A stretch of 64,000 nucleotides of DNA from Eucommia ulmoides. Its lineage: Eukaryota > Streptophyta > Magnoliopsida > Garryales > Eucommiaceae. The notes below the pieces were generated by a model. It was not told where the DNA came from. It made no database searches and saw nothing but the letters and a program-made list of their open reading frames with translations. Location: NCBI GenBank assembly GCA_016647705.1, contig CM028326.1, positions 19,033,401 to 19,097,400 on the forward strand. Direction: 5' to 3'. Every line of letters starts with the position of its first letter. Position 1 is the first letter of the stretch. Both the position numbers and the translations under genes were made by a program. Below are positions 10,897 to 23,549 of this stretch, piece by piece.

Positions 10897-11636
10897 TGTA
10901 GATTGTTGCTAAGTCTAGCTAGGGACATTAAATCAAGCCCCTTTTTTATATACAACCCACAGGATTGGTTTTCGCCAATTTTTGCTACAGTAAAACTTTT
11001 TAAAGGTTAAAGTGATCAAGATGCGAGTTTGTGAGTGAATGGAGGAGCTCAGACATTTGGGGATTATATGATCTTAAACGTGAAGAAATAGAGAAACAAA
11101 ATCGAAGCGCCGGCCTTTAAAAAAAAGTGCAAAAAAAATAGAAGAAGACCTGTTGGCCTTCATTCGCTACAGCAGTGCCATTTATCACTGCAGCGATAAA
11201 ATTTGTCGCTGCAGTGACCGCAAGTTAGAAAGAATCACTTCTATTTCATTGCTGCAGCGATGGCACCCCTATTTCGATAAATAAGGGCGCCGTTTCAAAA
11301 ATCCCTATTTCTCAAACCTTAACTCCCGAAAACTCTAAAATGTTTTCTCCTAAACCAATTCAAACCTCAAAATCCATCCTCTCATACTCAAAAAAACAAA
11401 GATCCCCACCATAAATCAACCACAAAATTGCATTCAAAACCCTAAATTCGTTGGTTCTAGGATTGGAGTTCAAATAGGAGAGTTCTTCAATTTTCAACTG
11501 TTGGGCACTCAAAAATTCGTCAAGTAAGTTGTTTTGAAACACCATTACACTTGTGTGCTACAATATTTCTGTGATTTGCTTGTTGATTTGAAGCTTGGTT
11601 GATAAATAGGAATTTTAATGTGGAACCCTTGATACC
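10897..11636 (+). other. Post-pol spacer of element X, left part
   Basis: This is non-coding spacer between integrase and the env-like ORF, cut at 11,636 by element C and resuming at 18,881. It holds the palindrome sites and an AT-rich stretch. There is no other recognisable gene. Confidence 0.65.
11165..11263 (+). repeat. Post-integrase palindrome sites of element X
   Basis: Four sites close to ATCGCTGCAGCGAT lie between the pol stop and the env-like ORF. The two best are 21 bp apart, centre to centre. A TATA-like GATAAATAAG follows at about 11,276. The same palindrome recurs in X's LTR (22,225-22,435). This is the same position at which A and C carry the unrelated TCCGCCTAGGCGGA array. Confidence 0.75.
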
Positions 11637-13249
11637 TGCTACGCGCTCAGATTCACACATGTTTCCTCCTCGCGGTAGTTGGACTACTCGCAAGTATACG
11701 AGGTCTGGTTTTAATATAATGGATCTTTTAGGATCGGATATCGTTCCACTGGGAATGGCCGGTAATTCAAGTGAGTATTGCGATTTCAAAAGTTTCATAT
11801 TATCTCGACTAATCAATTTTTGTTTGTTTTCTAATTACTATACTAAGATAAATGACAACTATAAAGTTAGTTTTAATTACACTAATTACTTAGATATGAA
11901 TCTCTTTCATATAATGCATAATCGATTTCATTTAGTTAGCTATAGCGGTTTTTATCTAATCCGACAACCTCTGTATCAATAACTCCTCCGCTACCTCTTC
12001 CGAGTGTAAAACAAGGGATTACACGGCTTTGTGTCAATGAAGAAGTCCCCTTCAACACCTTAACGACCCTAAGTCGTGTGAGTTTTGAGCCAACGTCATG
12101 GGTTGCATACGTTCTAATGCCCTCCCGGGTCGTTAGAACGTCACGTTGTATTTACCCTAGTCTGAATCCGGGGTTACCTCTCCCAATTGTCAAACCCCAT
12201 ATTCTCAGTTTATCTATACCAGCATAGTATCAAGAAAAATGATAAACACATTCGGATTTCGACAAACAACATGTTAAAGTAACATAAATTTACTCAACTA
12301 AACAGTTACATGATTTTGACTACACCTAAGTAACATTTAACTACTACTACAAGATCTTAGCCATATACCATACAAAATAAGATGGATTTAACATTCTTAG
12401 ATATGAAAAAGTGATTACAAAGAATAAAACAAGAGAGAAACGATCAAATCTGGAAGTGAAACGGTTCACTGTCACTAATGATCGATCCGCAAGTTATCCT
12501 TCTTTATCCGAATGATGAACCTCCTTCTTGATCTTCAAAATATAGCTTAAGAGCTCTCTACTAGGGTTAGGGTTCTTCAACAACAAGTTTCAGATGTGGC
12601 CAAGGGGTATTTATAGGCTTAGGGGTTCAAAAATATCTAAACAGATATTTTGACCTGTTCTGTGATTTCCGCCTAAGCGGTGGAAACTTCGCTTAGGCGG
12701 TGCTTAAGTCGATTAGAATTCTACCTAAGCGGTAGAATCTTTGCTTAGGCGGAGGACTAACTTCTTGGCTCCTTATCTTTCTAACGGAATTCCGCCTAGG
12801 CGGTAGCTACTTCGCCTAGGCGGATTTACAGCAGTGCAGCTCAATCCAGCAGTTCAGTCAATCCAGCATTCTGATGGATTTCCGCCTAGGTGGTGGAAAC
12901 TTCGCCTAGGCGGATTCAATACTTCAACCCTTGCAACCTTTTGACGGATTTCCGCCTAGGCAGTGCAAACTTCGCCTAGGCGGATTTCAAATCTTCAATA
13001 TTGCAACTTTCTGATGAATGTTCGCCTAGGCGGTGGAAACTTCGCCTAGGCAGATTTTCTCTGTTATTTGAAACCTCTTTTTTTTCATCTTTTTAGCTAT
13101 CCCTTTCGCACCATTTTGCTCAGTTTACCAATTGTTTATGTCCCTGCTCCTGACTAATAAAAACAACTAAAACGATATTCAAACTTCAATAAAATACTCG
13201 AAAACTGGTAAATTCAGTTTAGAAATAGATAGGTATTTTACACCTATCA
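11637..13249 (-). repeat. 3' LTR of element C
   Basis: In minus orientation it starts TGATAGG at 13,249, preceded by the polypurine tract at 13,250-13,266. It contains the U3 palindrome array at about 12,665-13,055 and the leader motif CACTCGGAAGAGG near 11,995. It is nearly identical to 17,264-18,875. Confidence 0.9.
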
Positions 13250-13897
13250 AATACCCCTAAACTTGGAATTTTGCTAGTCCTCGAGCAAAACACCCTAATG
13301 CTAAATAACACTAACTACACTAATTAGCTACATCCTAAACTACAGATATGTAATCATTAACAAATAAGACGTACACGCCTGTGAGATTTAAGTTTAGTCA
13401 AAGAAACCATGATATTCTTCCCTCAACAACCCGTAATCAAATCCGGTTAAGGAATAACACACACCACGTGGTGCTCCAGAATTTCAACACTCAATATCAG
13501 TTCAAATCATTTTAGATCCTATTGAAATGTGTGTGTGTGTGTGTGAACTCGGATATATAACAAATCAAACGCCGGATTGTATTATTCAATGAATAAGGTC
13601 ATGACTTAAACTTGTTAAAACATTTAGGGAAACCATATACTTGACTGGGCTCAACTATCCACTAATATAGGTTCAGACATTCACCGAGATCAATAGGGCT
13701 TGGTCAGGCTTTGGAGAACGGCCAAGGGTATCATAGGATTAGAAACTCGTTATAATTTTAACGATACCCGAGGTACAAACGCTTATTGCTAAATCTCTCT
13801 CATGACTCTCTTATCTCTGAAGATATTACCCTGAACAGGATTTAGTAAACTTGTATTTACTTGTCAAAACTATTGAATTTAAACACTATATTCACAT

Positions 13898-13939
<42 letters not shown>

Positions 13940-15125
13940 CAGAACACCCCCAAACTTATTCAATTTTGTACAATTTTAGGGGTGTGTAGATACAACTAAA
14001 AGCTTGACAAGTGAATACTCTTATACTTAACCAAAAATACTGAAACCCTGATTGCCCGCTTCAAGTTAGCATAATCTAATGCTACTTGTTTTCACTCAAT
14101 TTTTCACTTTTATTCCTAGAGACAATGGTTCTGAAAAATTTACTTGGTTAAAGTATAGAAACAAGTTCAGAAGTGACACAATTTTATGGCTTCGACAGGA
14201 GAACGAGAGAATAACTTTTCAGGTTAGTTTCAAAAGGTTCAAGCGATAAAAACGAGGGCCTATATCATGCCTCCGGAATTACCTTACCTATAATTTCGCC
14301 TCAAGCCTCCCCCAGTCAAGTTCTAGATTCCTCATTTCTGTCATGAACTTATTACTGAATAATCGGTGTCCAATCGTTCAATTGATTATATAACGAGTTT
14401 ATGCAATCGTGCGATTTTAGGATCAAAATAATTTTTACCTAATCGACATGCTAAGCACACAAAACACACGTGAATGGCATTACCCCCGACCTTAAAACAC
14501 ATATTAGGAGGTGATTTTCATCATCGGGACATGGTTCGGACGAACTCAGAAACTCAGCATGCTTGTACAACTCAATTCATTAACAATTCTATTCTAATTC
14601 TACAAACTAATATTACCTATGCTAATTATCCTTACACATGCATAGCTAAACATTACACATGTATAACAAAAAGAATTTCAAAATTTACAAAAATTTTAAC
14701 ATTAATATATAAATTTGTACACAAAAAGAATTTTTGTCCCCTTTACATCAAAAAATTTTCATCCTTCTTGTCCCCCCAAGAAAAAAAAACAAAAACTACA
14801 TGCATCGCTTGTCATACTCCCCCCAAACTTAAACGAGGCAGTGTCCCCACTACCTAAACAGCAAACCCAATAGTAGAATAGAAAAATATGTATTGAAACT
14901 GGGCTGGACACATACCTAGGAAGGAAGATATAGAAGTCTAACCTCTTACCGTTTATTGTGGATGAGACGGCAGTGGCGACTCATTCGACTCGAAAAGTGG
15001 CACGGGCGTATAACACGCCATGTCGATTCCAAGATGCTCAAATATGACTCGTTGGTTTTGATCTTGTTACCGGATGTAGGACTCCATGTAGTTCTCCATC
15101 CGAGCCAAATTAGCTTGAAGTTGGC

Positions 15126-15470
15126 TCACATCGGACTGGAGACTACGGACATCTCTTGAGATTTGGGTGATCTGGCCTCGGCTGGTTGTAGGCATCGGTG
15201 GCTCCGAAGGGCCGGCTTCTTCTTCTTCCTGACCCTCTTCTCCTTCACTTGGTCCACCCTTTCACAACCCTTTGTTATCCTGGCAGTATGAATTATTGAC
15301 GAGTAGATGTGCCAATCGACATTGACGGGCATCCCTCTATCAATGCCGTATAGCATAAATGCTCGCTCCTTGGCAACATCGGACACATGGGAGGTAGGGA
15401 GCAAATTGGCGGAGATAAATTGATGCCAAAACTTGGGGATCGATTTCAGAAACCAGCGCCGCTTTGCCAT
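15126..15470 (-). mobile_element. Env-like ORF remnant of element C
   Basis: A minus-strand open stretch includes FWHQFISANLLPTSHVSDVAKERAFMLYGI. This is the second half of the 'putative plant transposon protein' domain (PF20167 as I recall it) found in the extra ORF of Athila-clade elements downstream of pol. Element X has a longer version at 19,129-20,187. Only part of the domain is present and the copy is broken. Its biochemical role is not established; 'env-like' describes position only. Confidence 0.65.
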
Positions 15471-16132
15471 TTTTCCTATAAATCACAATCATAACACCAA
15501 CCACAATAATAACAATAGAACTCGCAATTCAAACCCTGGTCAGCGAACACACAATGCCCTATTTTCTCAAACATATGTTAACCAAAACCAATCAATACAA
15601 ATTTCACAAGATATTCCACCAACCATAACCAAATCACATTTTTGTCGCAATGGAGTGCTCAATATTTGATTCACATTGTATAGCAACACAAAAACATGAT
15701 AGGGTTTACCATTAATCATTCCTCAATCCCAAATAACATAAAAACCGCAACTTAAGGTTAAAAGAGGTTTAGGGGTCTAACCAAATCCAATGATTTTTGA
15801 AAGAAATGAACAAATGAAGCACATATTTCAACAACTAAATGAAAAATAGGATCATTGACACTTACTTGTTGAAAAATTTAGATCAAATCACTGGAGAATG
15901 GAGATATTGCACTGTTTCACCGTTCGAACCCTAATTTTCGAAAATGGGAGGAGAAATTCCACGTTTGGACGAAAGTTGTTGGTGAAAATCCAAGTTTTTA
16001 GCAATTTAGGATAAATCTTTAATGGGAAGAAAGGATTTGGGATGGTGAAGTTGAGAGGTTTCTTTAAATTTTTAGGATGGAAGTACCGTTTGTAAAGAGG
16101 ACTGTTGCTTTTTAAAACAAGGGTCGCGTGAA

Positions 16133-16532
16133 TTCGCCTAGGAGGTGGTTTTTCCGCTTTGGCGAATGAGCACCTTTTTCTTTTTAAAAACTTTATGTTG
16201 TTAATTCGCCTAGGTGGTGGTTTTTTCGCCTAGGCGAATTTACACCAGTGTGAAACCCCTAAACTCGTTGTAAATCCGCTTAGGCGGCGGGTTTTTCGCC
16301 TGAGCGAATTTACGCCAGTGTTGGAACTCAGCTTTTCTTCATTTTTCTGCCTAGACGGTGGTTTACCGCCTGGGCGAACTTACGGCAGTGTAAAAATTCA
16401 AGCTTTTTGCTTCCTATTTTCGCCTAGGCGGTGATTTTGTTTCCACCTAGGCAAATTTACGCCAGTATGTTTCCTCAGCCTTTTTGTCCAATTTTCGCCT
16501 CAGCGGTGGTTTTTCCACTTAGGCGAATTTTT
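16133..16532 (-). repeat. Six-pair palindrome array of element C, between pol tail and env-like ORF
   Basis: This is a tandem array with units of roughly 60-80 bp. Each unit has two TCCGCCTAGGCGGA-like sites, most with centres 20 bp apart, plus an ACGCCAGTGT-type spacer. It corresponds to A's array at 795-985 and to the U3 arrays of the LTRs. Confidence 0.85.
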
Positions 16533-16769
16533 TCCAGTGTGGACTTAAGCTGGATTCCTTCAGGTTTTCACATTGTTTCTCTACACCTCTTATTTCCTCT
16601 TCAATCCTCAAATGAGTTTTAGCATGCAAATCAATCCTAAGTGTCTAGCCTCATCAATTCACCACAAAAAAAAATAGTATTACGAGATCAATACGATCTC
16701 CAAAAAGTAATTTATATAAAAGTTGGGAATATTCGTTACCCTCGATGATATATCAAAAGATGTTGCTTG

Positions 16770-17110
16770 GTTTTACGTCCCTAGCATGGACGTTGATGAA
16801 TTCCGACTCTATCCTTCAACGAGGGAGATGTTCTCCACAACTCACTCTTCATCCTTGAAGTAGTGCTTAATCCATTCCCCGTTGACTCGGAAAGTTCGTC
16901 TTTCTTCGTCTTCTAACTCGATAATACGTACGGGACATTTGCTTGAGCATTTTTCACCAAAATCCCTCATAGACAAGGTATTTTGGATAGAATGCTTTGT
17001 TGGATCGTGATTCATTGTATTGAAGTTGGTTTCTTCTCTCTCTCCTTATCCTTTTCAACATATGCTCAATCTCGGGATCAAGAGCTAAGAGTTCCAAACT
17101 CCTTCTTCGT
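16770..17110 (-). mobile_element. Gag start joined to integrase end in element C (fossil)
   Basis: Near the primer site the minus strand reads a gag-start-like segment. Further along it reads the pol C-terminal tail with the FRVNG...IKHYFKDEE motif. The intervening several kilobases of gag-pol expected for the family are absent. This marks C as a deletion derivative. Confidence 0.65.
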
Positions 17111-17240
17111 TGTATGCTCTATTTGATCACATTTCTCAAAACAAATTAAACAAATAATTTAAAATAAAATAAAAGAAAAGAATTGTCAGGATTAATATTC
17201 AATCACTTGGTCACAATATCAACCAAATTACAACACATTT

Positions 17241-17257
17241 CCCCGGCAACGGCGCCA
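17241..17257 (-). other. Primer binding site of element C
   Basis: On the minus strand TGGCGCCGTTGCCGGGG is a perfect complement of the tRNA-Asp 3' end. It starts a few bases inside the LTR boundary at 17,264. It is the best preserved primer site in the window. Confidence 0.85.
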
Positions 17258-17263
17258 AAAACT

Positions 17264-18875
17264 TGCTACGCGCTCAGATTCACACATGTTTCCTCCTCGC
17301 GGTAGTTGGACTACTCGCAAGTATACGAGGTCTGGTTTTAATATAATGGATCTTTTAGGATCAGATATCGTTCCACTGGGAATGGCTGGTAATTCAAGTG
17401 AGTATTGTGATTTCAATAGCTTCATATTATCTCGACTAATCAATTTTTATTTGTTTTCTAATTACTATACTAAGATAAATGACTACTATAAAGTTAGTTT
17501 TAATTACACTAATTACTTAGATATGAATCTCTTTCATATAATGCATAATCGATTCCATTTAGTTAGCTATAACAGTTTTTATCTAATCCGATAATCTCTG
17601 TATCAATAACTCCTCCACTACCTCTTCCGAGTGTAAAACAAGGGATTACACGGCTTCGTGTCAACGAAAACGTCCCCTTCAACGCCTTACGACCCTAAGT
17701 CATGTGAGTTTTGAGCCAACGTCATGGGTTGCATACGTTCTAACGCCCTCCCGGGTCGTTAGAACGTCACGTTGTATTTACCCAAGTCTGAATCCGAGGT
17801 TACCTCTCCCGAGTGTCAAACCCCGTATTCTAAATTTATCTATACAAGCATAGTATCAATAATAACGATAAACACAATCGGATTTCGACAAACAACACGT
17901 TAAAGTAACATAAATTTACTCAACTAAATAGTTACATGATTTTGACTACACCTAAGTAACATTTAACTACTACTACAAGATCTTAGCCATATACCATACA
18001 AAATAAGATGGATTCAACATTCTTAGATATGAAAAAGTGATTACAAAGAATAAAACAAGAGAGAAACGATCAAATCTGGAAGTGAAACGGTTCACTATCA
18101 CTAATGATCGATCCGCAAGTTATCCTTTTTTATCCGAATGATGAACCTCCTTCTTGATCTTCAAAATATAGCTTAAGAGCTCTCTACTAGGGTTAGGGTT
18201 CTTCAACAACAAGTTTCAGACGTGGCCAAGGGGTATTTATAGGCTTAGGGGTTCAAAAATATCTAAACAGATATTTTGACCTGTTCTGCGATTTCCGCCT
18301 AAACGGTAGAAACTTCGCTTAGGCGGTGCTTAAGTCGGTTAGAATTCTGCCTAAGCGGTAGAATCTTCGCTTAGACGGAGGACTAACTTCTTGGATCCTT
18401 ATCTTTCTGACGGAATTCCGCCTAGGCGGTAGCTACTTCGCCTAGGCGGATTTACAGCAGTGCAGCTCAATCCAGCAGTTCAGTCAATCCAGCATTCTGA
18501 TGGATTTCTGCCTAGGCGGTGGAAACTTTGCCTAGGCGGATTCAATACTTCAGCCCTTGCAACCTTATGACGGATTTTTGCCTAGGCGGTGCAAACTTCG
18601 CCTAGGCGAATTTCAAATCTTCAACATTGCAACTTTTTGATGAATGTTCGCCTAGGCGGTGGAAACTTCGCCTAGGCGGATTTGCTCTGTTATTTGAAAC
18701 CTCCTTTTTTTCATCTTTTTGGCTACCCCTTTTGCACCGTTTTTCTCGGTTTACCAATTGTTTACGTTCCTGTTCCTGACTAATAAAAACAACTAAAACA
18801 GTATTCAAACTTCAATAAAATACTCAAAAATTGAAAAATTCAGTTTAGAATTAGATAGGTATTTTACACCTATCA
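17264..18875 (-). repeat. 5' LTR of element C
   Basis: The LTR is 1,612 bp, in minus orientation from TGATAGG (18,875) to ...GCGTAGCA (17,264). The U3 palindrome array lies at about 18,294-18,690. The TATA region on the minus strand is near 18,235 (CTATAAATACC). Confidence 0.9.
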
Positions 18876-19128
18876 ATACCCTATTTCGAGTTTCATGCTA
18901 TTGAGATTTGGGTCAGTTTTGGTGAAGAAAACTTTGTTTTATGGTGGTTTTCTTGTTAGATCCAAGATTTGTTAACTAGTTTAAGCATTTGTGTTGAAAT
19001 CTTGTGAATTGTGTGTTGCCATTTGGGGATTGTTGGTGTTCTTCAAGTGTTGGTTCAATTTGTTGATTTGTGAAGATCTACATTGTGATTTGGTGGCCGG
19101 TTGCTGTGTGTTGAATCGAAAAGAAACT

Positions 19129-20187
19129 ATGCCGAAGAAAGCCGTTGCAAAACGTCAAAAGGGTGAGGGATCCGGTTCGCGAACTGACGATTCCGCCTCG
19201 GATTATAACTCAAGCCGATTCGTTTTGAAACAAGCGGAGAAACATTTTAATCGGTTTAAGCACAAACGTAATTGCATTCATGAGCGCGGATTTGTCAAAA
19301 TAGATGATCTTCCAGACGAAATTAAAAATGTGATACGGGAAAGAGATTGGCAGTGCTTGTGTAGACAACCAGGCCCAGGCGATACCTCTTTGGTTTGTGA
19401 ATCCTTCACCAATGCCATAAAATCTGATAACCACTGGACCCGAGTCTAGACTCGTATGATGAAGTTTGATGCTGAAACTATAAATGAGCACCTGCAGTTG
19501 GCTCCTGTGGAACCAGAAGAAGATTCGGATAAAGACATGAAAAAAGAAGATCCAGAAACGGTGATCAAGACGATATGTTCTAATAATGTGCGTTGGTTAT
19601 ATACAGGGCCAGATCTAGCAATTTTCCCATCCAAGTACTTGAACAAATTTCTGAAAATCTGGTTCTATTTCATATGCGCCAAACTACATCCGACGGCTCA
19701 TTTGACTGATATTACAAAAGACAGAGCCTTGACTCTTTATGCTATTGAGACTGGTAAGCCATTGAACGCTAGTTTTCTCATCAATTCTATCATCCAATAT
19801 GCTATCCAGAACACAAAAACTGGCTTGCCCTTCCCCTCTCTTCTCATAGAGCTATTTCGGAAGGCGGGTGTGGTAATCTCTGACAATAACTTGTGCCACC
19901 CCCAAAGACCTTTGGATTTCTCAGCCATGAAACGAATCTAGAACAACGAGGTTGAGGTCCAAGATGAAGAAGAAGCAGGGTCGTCTGTAGCCCAAAGTTC
20001 TGGGGTTTCCGTCCAAGAAGAAATCACGATAGAAAGCCTTCACCAACAAGTGGTGTATCAGGGAGAGCAACTACAGGCTCTACGGCTAAACGCCATCGCG
20101 ATTCGAAATGAAAACGCTGAATTCCGAATGTACCAAGAGTAGTACAACCAAATAATGTGTCAGGCTCTGCAGTACTTTGGAATGTAA
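19129..20187 (+). mobile_element. Env-like ORF of element X (fossil)
   Basis: The region starts with ATG and a basic stretch (MPKKAVAKRQKGEG). It continues with a segment containing HERGFVKIDDLPDE and a second containing WFYFICAKLHPTAHLTDITKDRALTLYAI. Both belong to the 'putative plant transposon protein' domain of Athila-clade extra ORFs. A low-complexity acidic tail follows. The span is 1,059 bp. The copy has a few breaks. The role of this domain is unknown. Confidence 0.75.
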
Positions 20188-22040
20188 ACAGGCTATGATA
20201 TAAGCGGCTACCCCACGATGCCCCCATTCCCAGTACATCTTTGACAACCACAACACAATTCATCCTACCACGATGGCGGTGGGGACGATATTTCTCATGA
20301 CAGTCAGTAGGAGGTGAGACTTTAATGTATCACCTCCTAGGTACGTGTTCACAACCCTCTTCGTCATCATGCTACATGCCTATTGTTGGGATCGCTGTTG
20401 GGTCACTGTGGACATTGACCAGTCTAAGTTTGGGGGGGATGTCTATGTTGTTTTGTATGCAGGATGTTTATGTTATGTTTTGGGATGTTTATATTTTGTT
20501 TTGAATAATTTATGTATTGTATGTTTTTTCTAGTTCAATGACTTTTGTTGGTTATGTAGTTAACTCTAAATAGTTGTTAAACATTTTTGTAGTTCAAGTT
20601 AAATTGTAGTTTATTATTATGTATGTTTAGTTGTTAATTGTTGTATTATGTTAAGTTTAAATTTTATGTTGTTTTAATTTATGCAGGTTTGTTTAGATTA
20701 GTGTAAGTGTGTTAGTAGTAGTAGTTTTGTGTGATGAGTTTTGTAATTCTTCTGGGCCATTACCCGATGATAAAATTATCCCCTAATTGTTTATCAAGGT
20801 TAAGGGTAATACCTATTCATGTGTATTCTGTGTGCTTGACATTTTGATTTGGTAAAAGTAATTGTGGATCCTAATTTACACGAGCACGTAGACTCAATGT
20901 ACTAGCTATCTAATCAATTTGACGTCGATTATCCAGTAGCCAAGTTCATGATAATTTTAGGGATTCTAGAATCTGATTGGGGGAAATTCGAGGTGAAATC
21001 CTAGGCAAGGTAGTTCAGGAGATATGATTTAAGCATTCATTTTGATCGCTTAAGCCATTGAAGCCTTCTATGCAATATGTTTTATCCCTCGTTACCCTGT
21101 CGAAACCTGTTAGTCATTTCAATTCTGAACACGTAACAAATACCCTAACCAATTAATTTTTTTCCAAACCACTGTCACTAAACCTAAGGCACAAATTGAG
21201 TCAAAATCAAGTTAGCATTTATTTATGTTATTTGAAGTGAGCGGTTGGGTTTTGGGAGAACTTTTGATTGGTTCGGTATTTGAGTACTTACTTGTCATTT
21301 TTCTATCATATTTCCACACCCTTGAAATTTTACAAATCAAATAAGTTTGGGGTTGTGGTTAGTTTCTAAATGATAAAAAAAAACATGTAAATATGGTTTT
21401 GATTTGGTTTGTATAGACAAGTGAGTACTACATTTTTAAAATGTTAGTTCGGGGTTATTTCGAATTGATCTTTGTGGGTACGAGTGTGATTGAGTGCCAA
21501 ACGTTGTGCCTTGGGTATTGAAGAGTCAATGACGTTTACCTATTTTATATTCCTGATATACCATTGGCCAATTGTTAAAAAACCGAACCAAGTCCTTTTG
21601 ATCTTTTTGAATTTCTAAGCCTTCATTAGTGGAGAGTGGAACCCAATCTAGCATATGGAAATCCTATACCTTATCGGTGTTAAATCATAAACTTTGTTGG
21701 TGGATAATCCAATTCGGTCTTTGGATGGGTGTATAATTAGAATTTTCGCACACACACTTGGAAAGGATCAAGGATGGAGTTTATTTATATTAAATGTTGA
21801 GATTCTAGAACATCACATGGTGCATTTTATTCTTGAACTCGATATGATTGGGGGCTATTGAGGGAAAAATATTTTGATCGATTAGTTTGAATTCAAAACT
21901 CACACGGCGTTACTTTTAGTTCGTTTGTGGTTTTTTTTTTTTTTTTTAAGTATTTAAGTTCATTAATTAGTTGTGGAAGTTTATTTTAGTGTGGGGGTGT
22001 TTTGCTCGAGGACTAGCAAAATTCTAAATTTGGGGGTATT
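20188..22040 (+). other. 3' non-coding region of element X
   Basis: There is no coding sequence. Polypurine tracts of the AAGTTTGGGGG type are at 20,426-20,440, 21,343-21,356 and 22,026-22,040. The last abuts the LTR. The arrangement matches that of A and C. Confidence 0.75.
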
Positions 22041-23415
22041 TGATAGGTTGAATTTATTTATATATTTCCAAGCCGAATTTCGAGTGTTCTTGTAGTGTTT
22101 TAATTCATTTTTATTCGTTTTTATGTTAATCAGGTGTTAGGGATGAAAATAGTTGAAAATCGAGCTAATTGGTAGGACGTCGGTAAAGAAACATTTTAAA
22201 AGTGAGCAAACCAGCCAACTTATAGCCTATTCGCCGCAGCAAGATGACCATCGCTGCAACGCCAAAGCCACAGGGCCACTGGCCCTCCTTTACTGCAGCG
22301 ATGAATGGTCACTGGACCTTCTTACCCCTCTTTGCTGCAGCGATCACATTCATCATTGTAACTATGAAAGGGTAAAGGCCCTACTGACTCCTCATCGCTG
22401 CAACGAATTCCTTATCACTGCAGCGATTAAGCAACAGCTGGCAACGCATTTTCTTGATATTTTTAGGATATTTTCGACCCCTATTTGTATCCACCCACTT
22501 CCAACCTTGACAAAGACATTTTTTAGAAGTCTTAGAAGCCCTAGATCAGACCTAAGAAATGAAAATCACATTTGGAGAAGAGAAAATGATCACGGAGCAT
22601 TTTTTGCAGAAGTAGAACCATCCACTTTACAGATTTGTCATTCCTTATTTGTTTCTAAATTTTGTTGATTGAATGATGATGTTATTCTCGTGTGTTAATG
22701 AATATTCAGTTATGATCATGTGTGGCTAAGTAGTTATTATCTAGGGATTGATTAGTTCATGAACATGCATGTTTAAGCGAATCTGTATTTCGTTAAAGGT
22801 TGTTCATCTATATCTTGTGTTTCCCATTTTATTACATCCATAGTATGCTTTGTATGGTATTTTGGTTGGTTAGAGAATACGAAGTTTGACACTCGGGAGA
22901 GGTAACCCCAGATTTCGGAATAAGGTTAAACACAACACGACGTTCTAATACATTGGGAGATTATTAGAACGTGTGCAATCCGTGAGGTTGGGTCAAGACT
23001 CATGTACTCATTTAGACGCTAGATAGAGATATCAGTGTTGACACAATTTTATATTCACTCACTTTACACTCGGGAGAGGTAGTAAGTGAGTTTATGATAC
23101 CTAGATTGTCGGATAAATAGAATACCGTTAATGTAAACTAGACTAAATCAAACATGTATTAGTGAACGAAATTAATCCCTAGGTAATCCATTTTCATAGA
23201 ATTAATTCCAAGTTCTTAGATTTAATTAGTTTTCAATTAGCAAACACATTTCAAATCTCGAAACGTCTAGATAATATTAAGTAATGTCAATTGTAGTACT
23301 TAACTAGTTCTAACGACAAATCCCAGTGGATGACACTCGATTTTCGAATCCACTTTATTAAAACTTGACCTCGTGCACTTGCGAGTAAAATCAAAGCGTT
23401 AAAATATAGTGAACA
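22041..23415 (+). repeat. 3' LTR of element X
   Basis: The LTR is about 1.38 kb, starts TGATAGGTTG and ends near ...GTGAACA. U3 holds about eight ATCGCTGCAGCGAT-like sites (22,225-22,435). The leader keeps the two ACACTCGGGAGAGGTA motifs near 22,890 and 23,067. The right boundary is approximate. Confidence 0.75.
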
Positions 23416-23549
23416 ACTAACTACACCAGAATCATGGAAAATTGGGACAAAATATAAATTCAAAACTATCATCCACAAAGTAAAGAAGCCATACCCTACA
23501 TGGTAAAAAGAAAAAAAAAGAAAAAAAAAAAAAGTAGTGCCATAATTCA

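Larger units (their letters stand above)
11637..18875 (-). mobile_element. Element C: internally deleted Athila-clade retrotransposon inserted in X
   Basis: Two LTRs of 1,613 and 1,612 bp (11,637-13,249 and 17,264-18,875) flank a 4.0 kb interior in minus orientation. The target duplication ATACC is present on both sides (11,632-11,636 and 18,876-18,880). Going 5' to 3' on the minus strand: tRNA-Asp primer site, a short gag N-terminus joined to the integrase C-terminal tail, a six-pair palindrome array, an env-like ORF remnant and the 3' non-coding region. Nearly all of gag-pol is missing, so C could only have moved with help. About 4% LTR divergence over a 365-bp stretch counted by eye suggests an insertion of the order of 2 million years ago, if about 1e-8 changes per site per year applies. 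Confidence 0.9.

Noticed and set aside
19129-20187. True envelope gene in element X
   Set aside because: The domain is the plant transposon-protein type; no signal peptide or membrane segment supports an envelope glycoprotein, so only 'env-like by position' is used.
22153-22668. 171-residue ORF in X's LTR
   Set aside because: It lies over the U3 palindrome array and TATA region of the LTR; cysteine-rich look comes from CTGCAGCGAT repeats.
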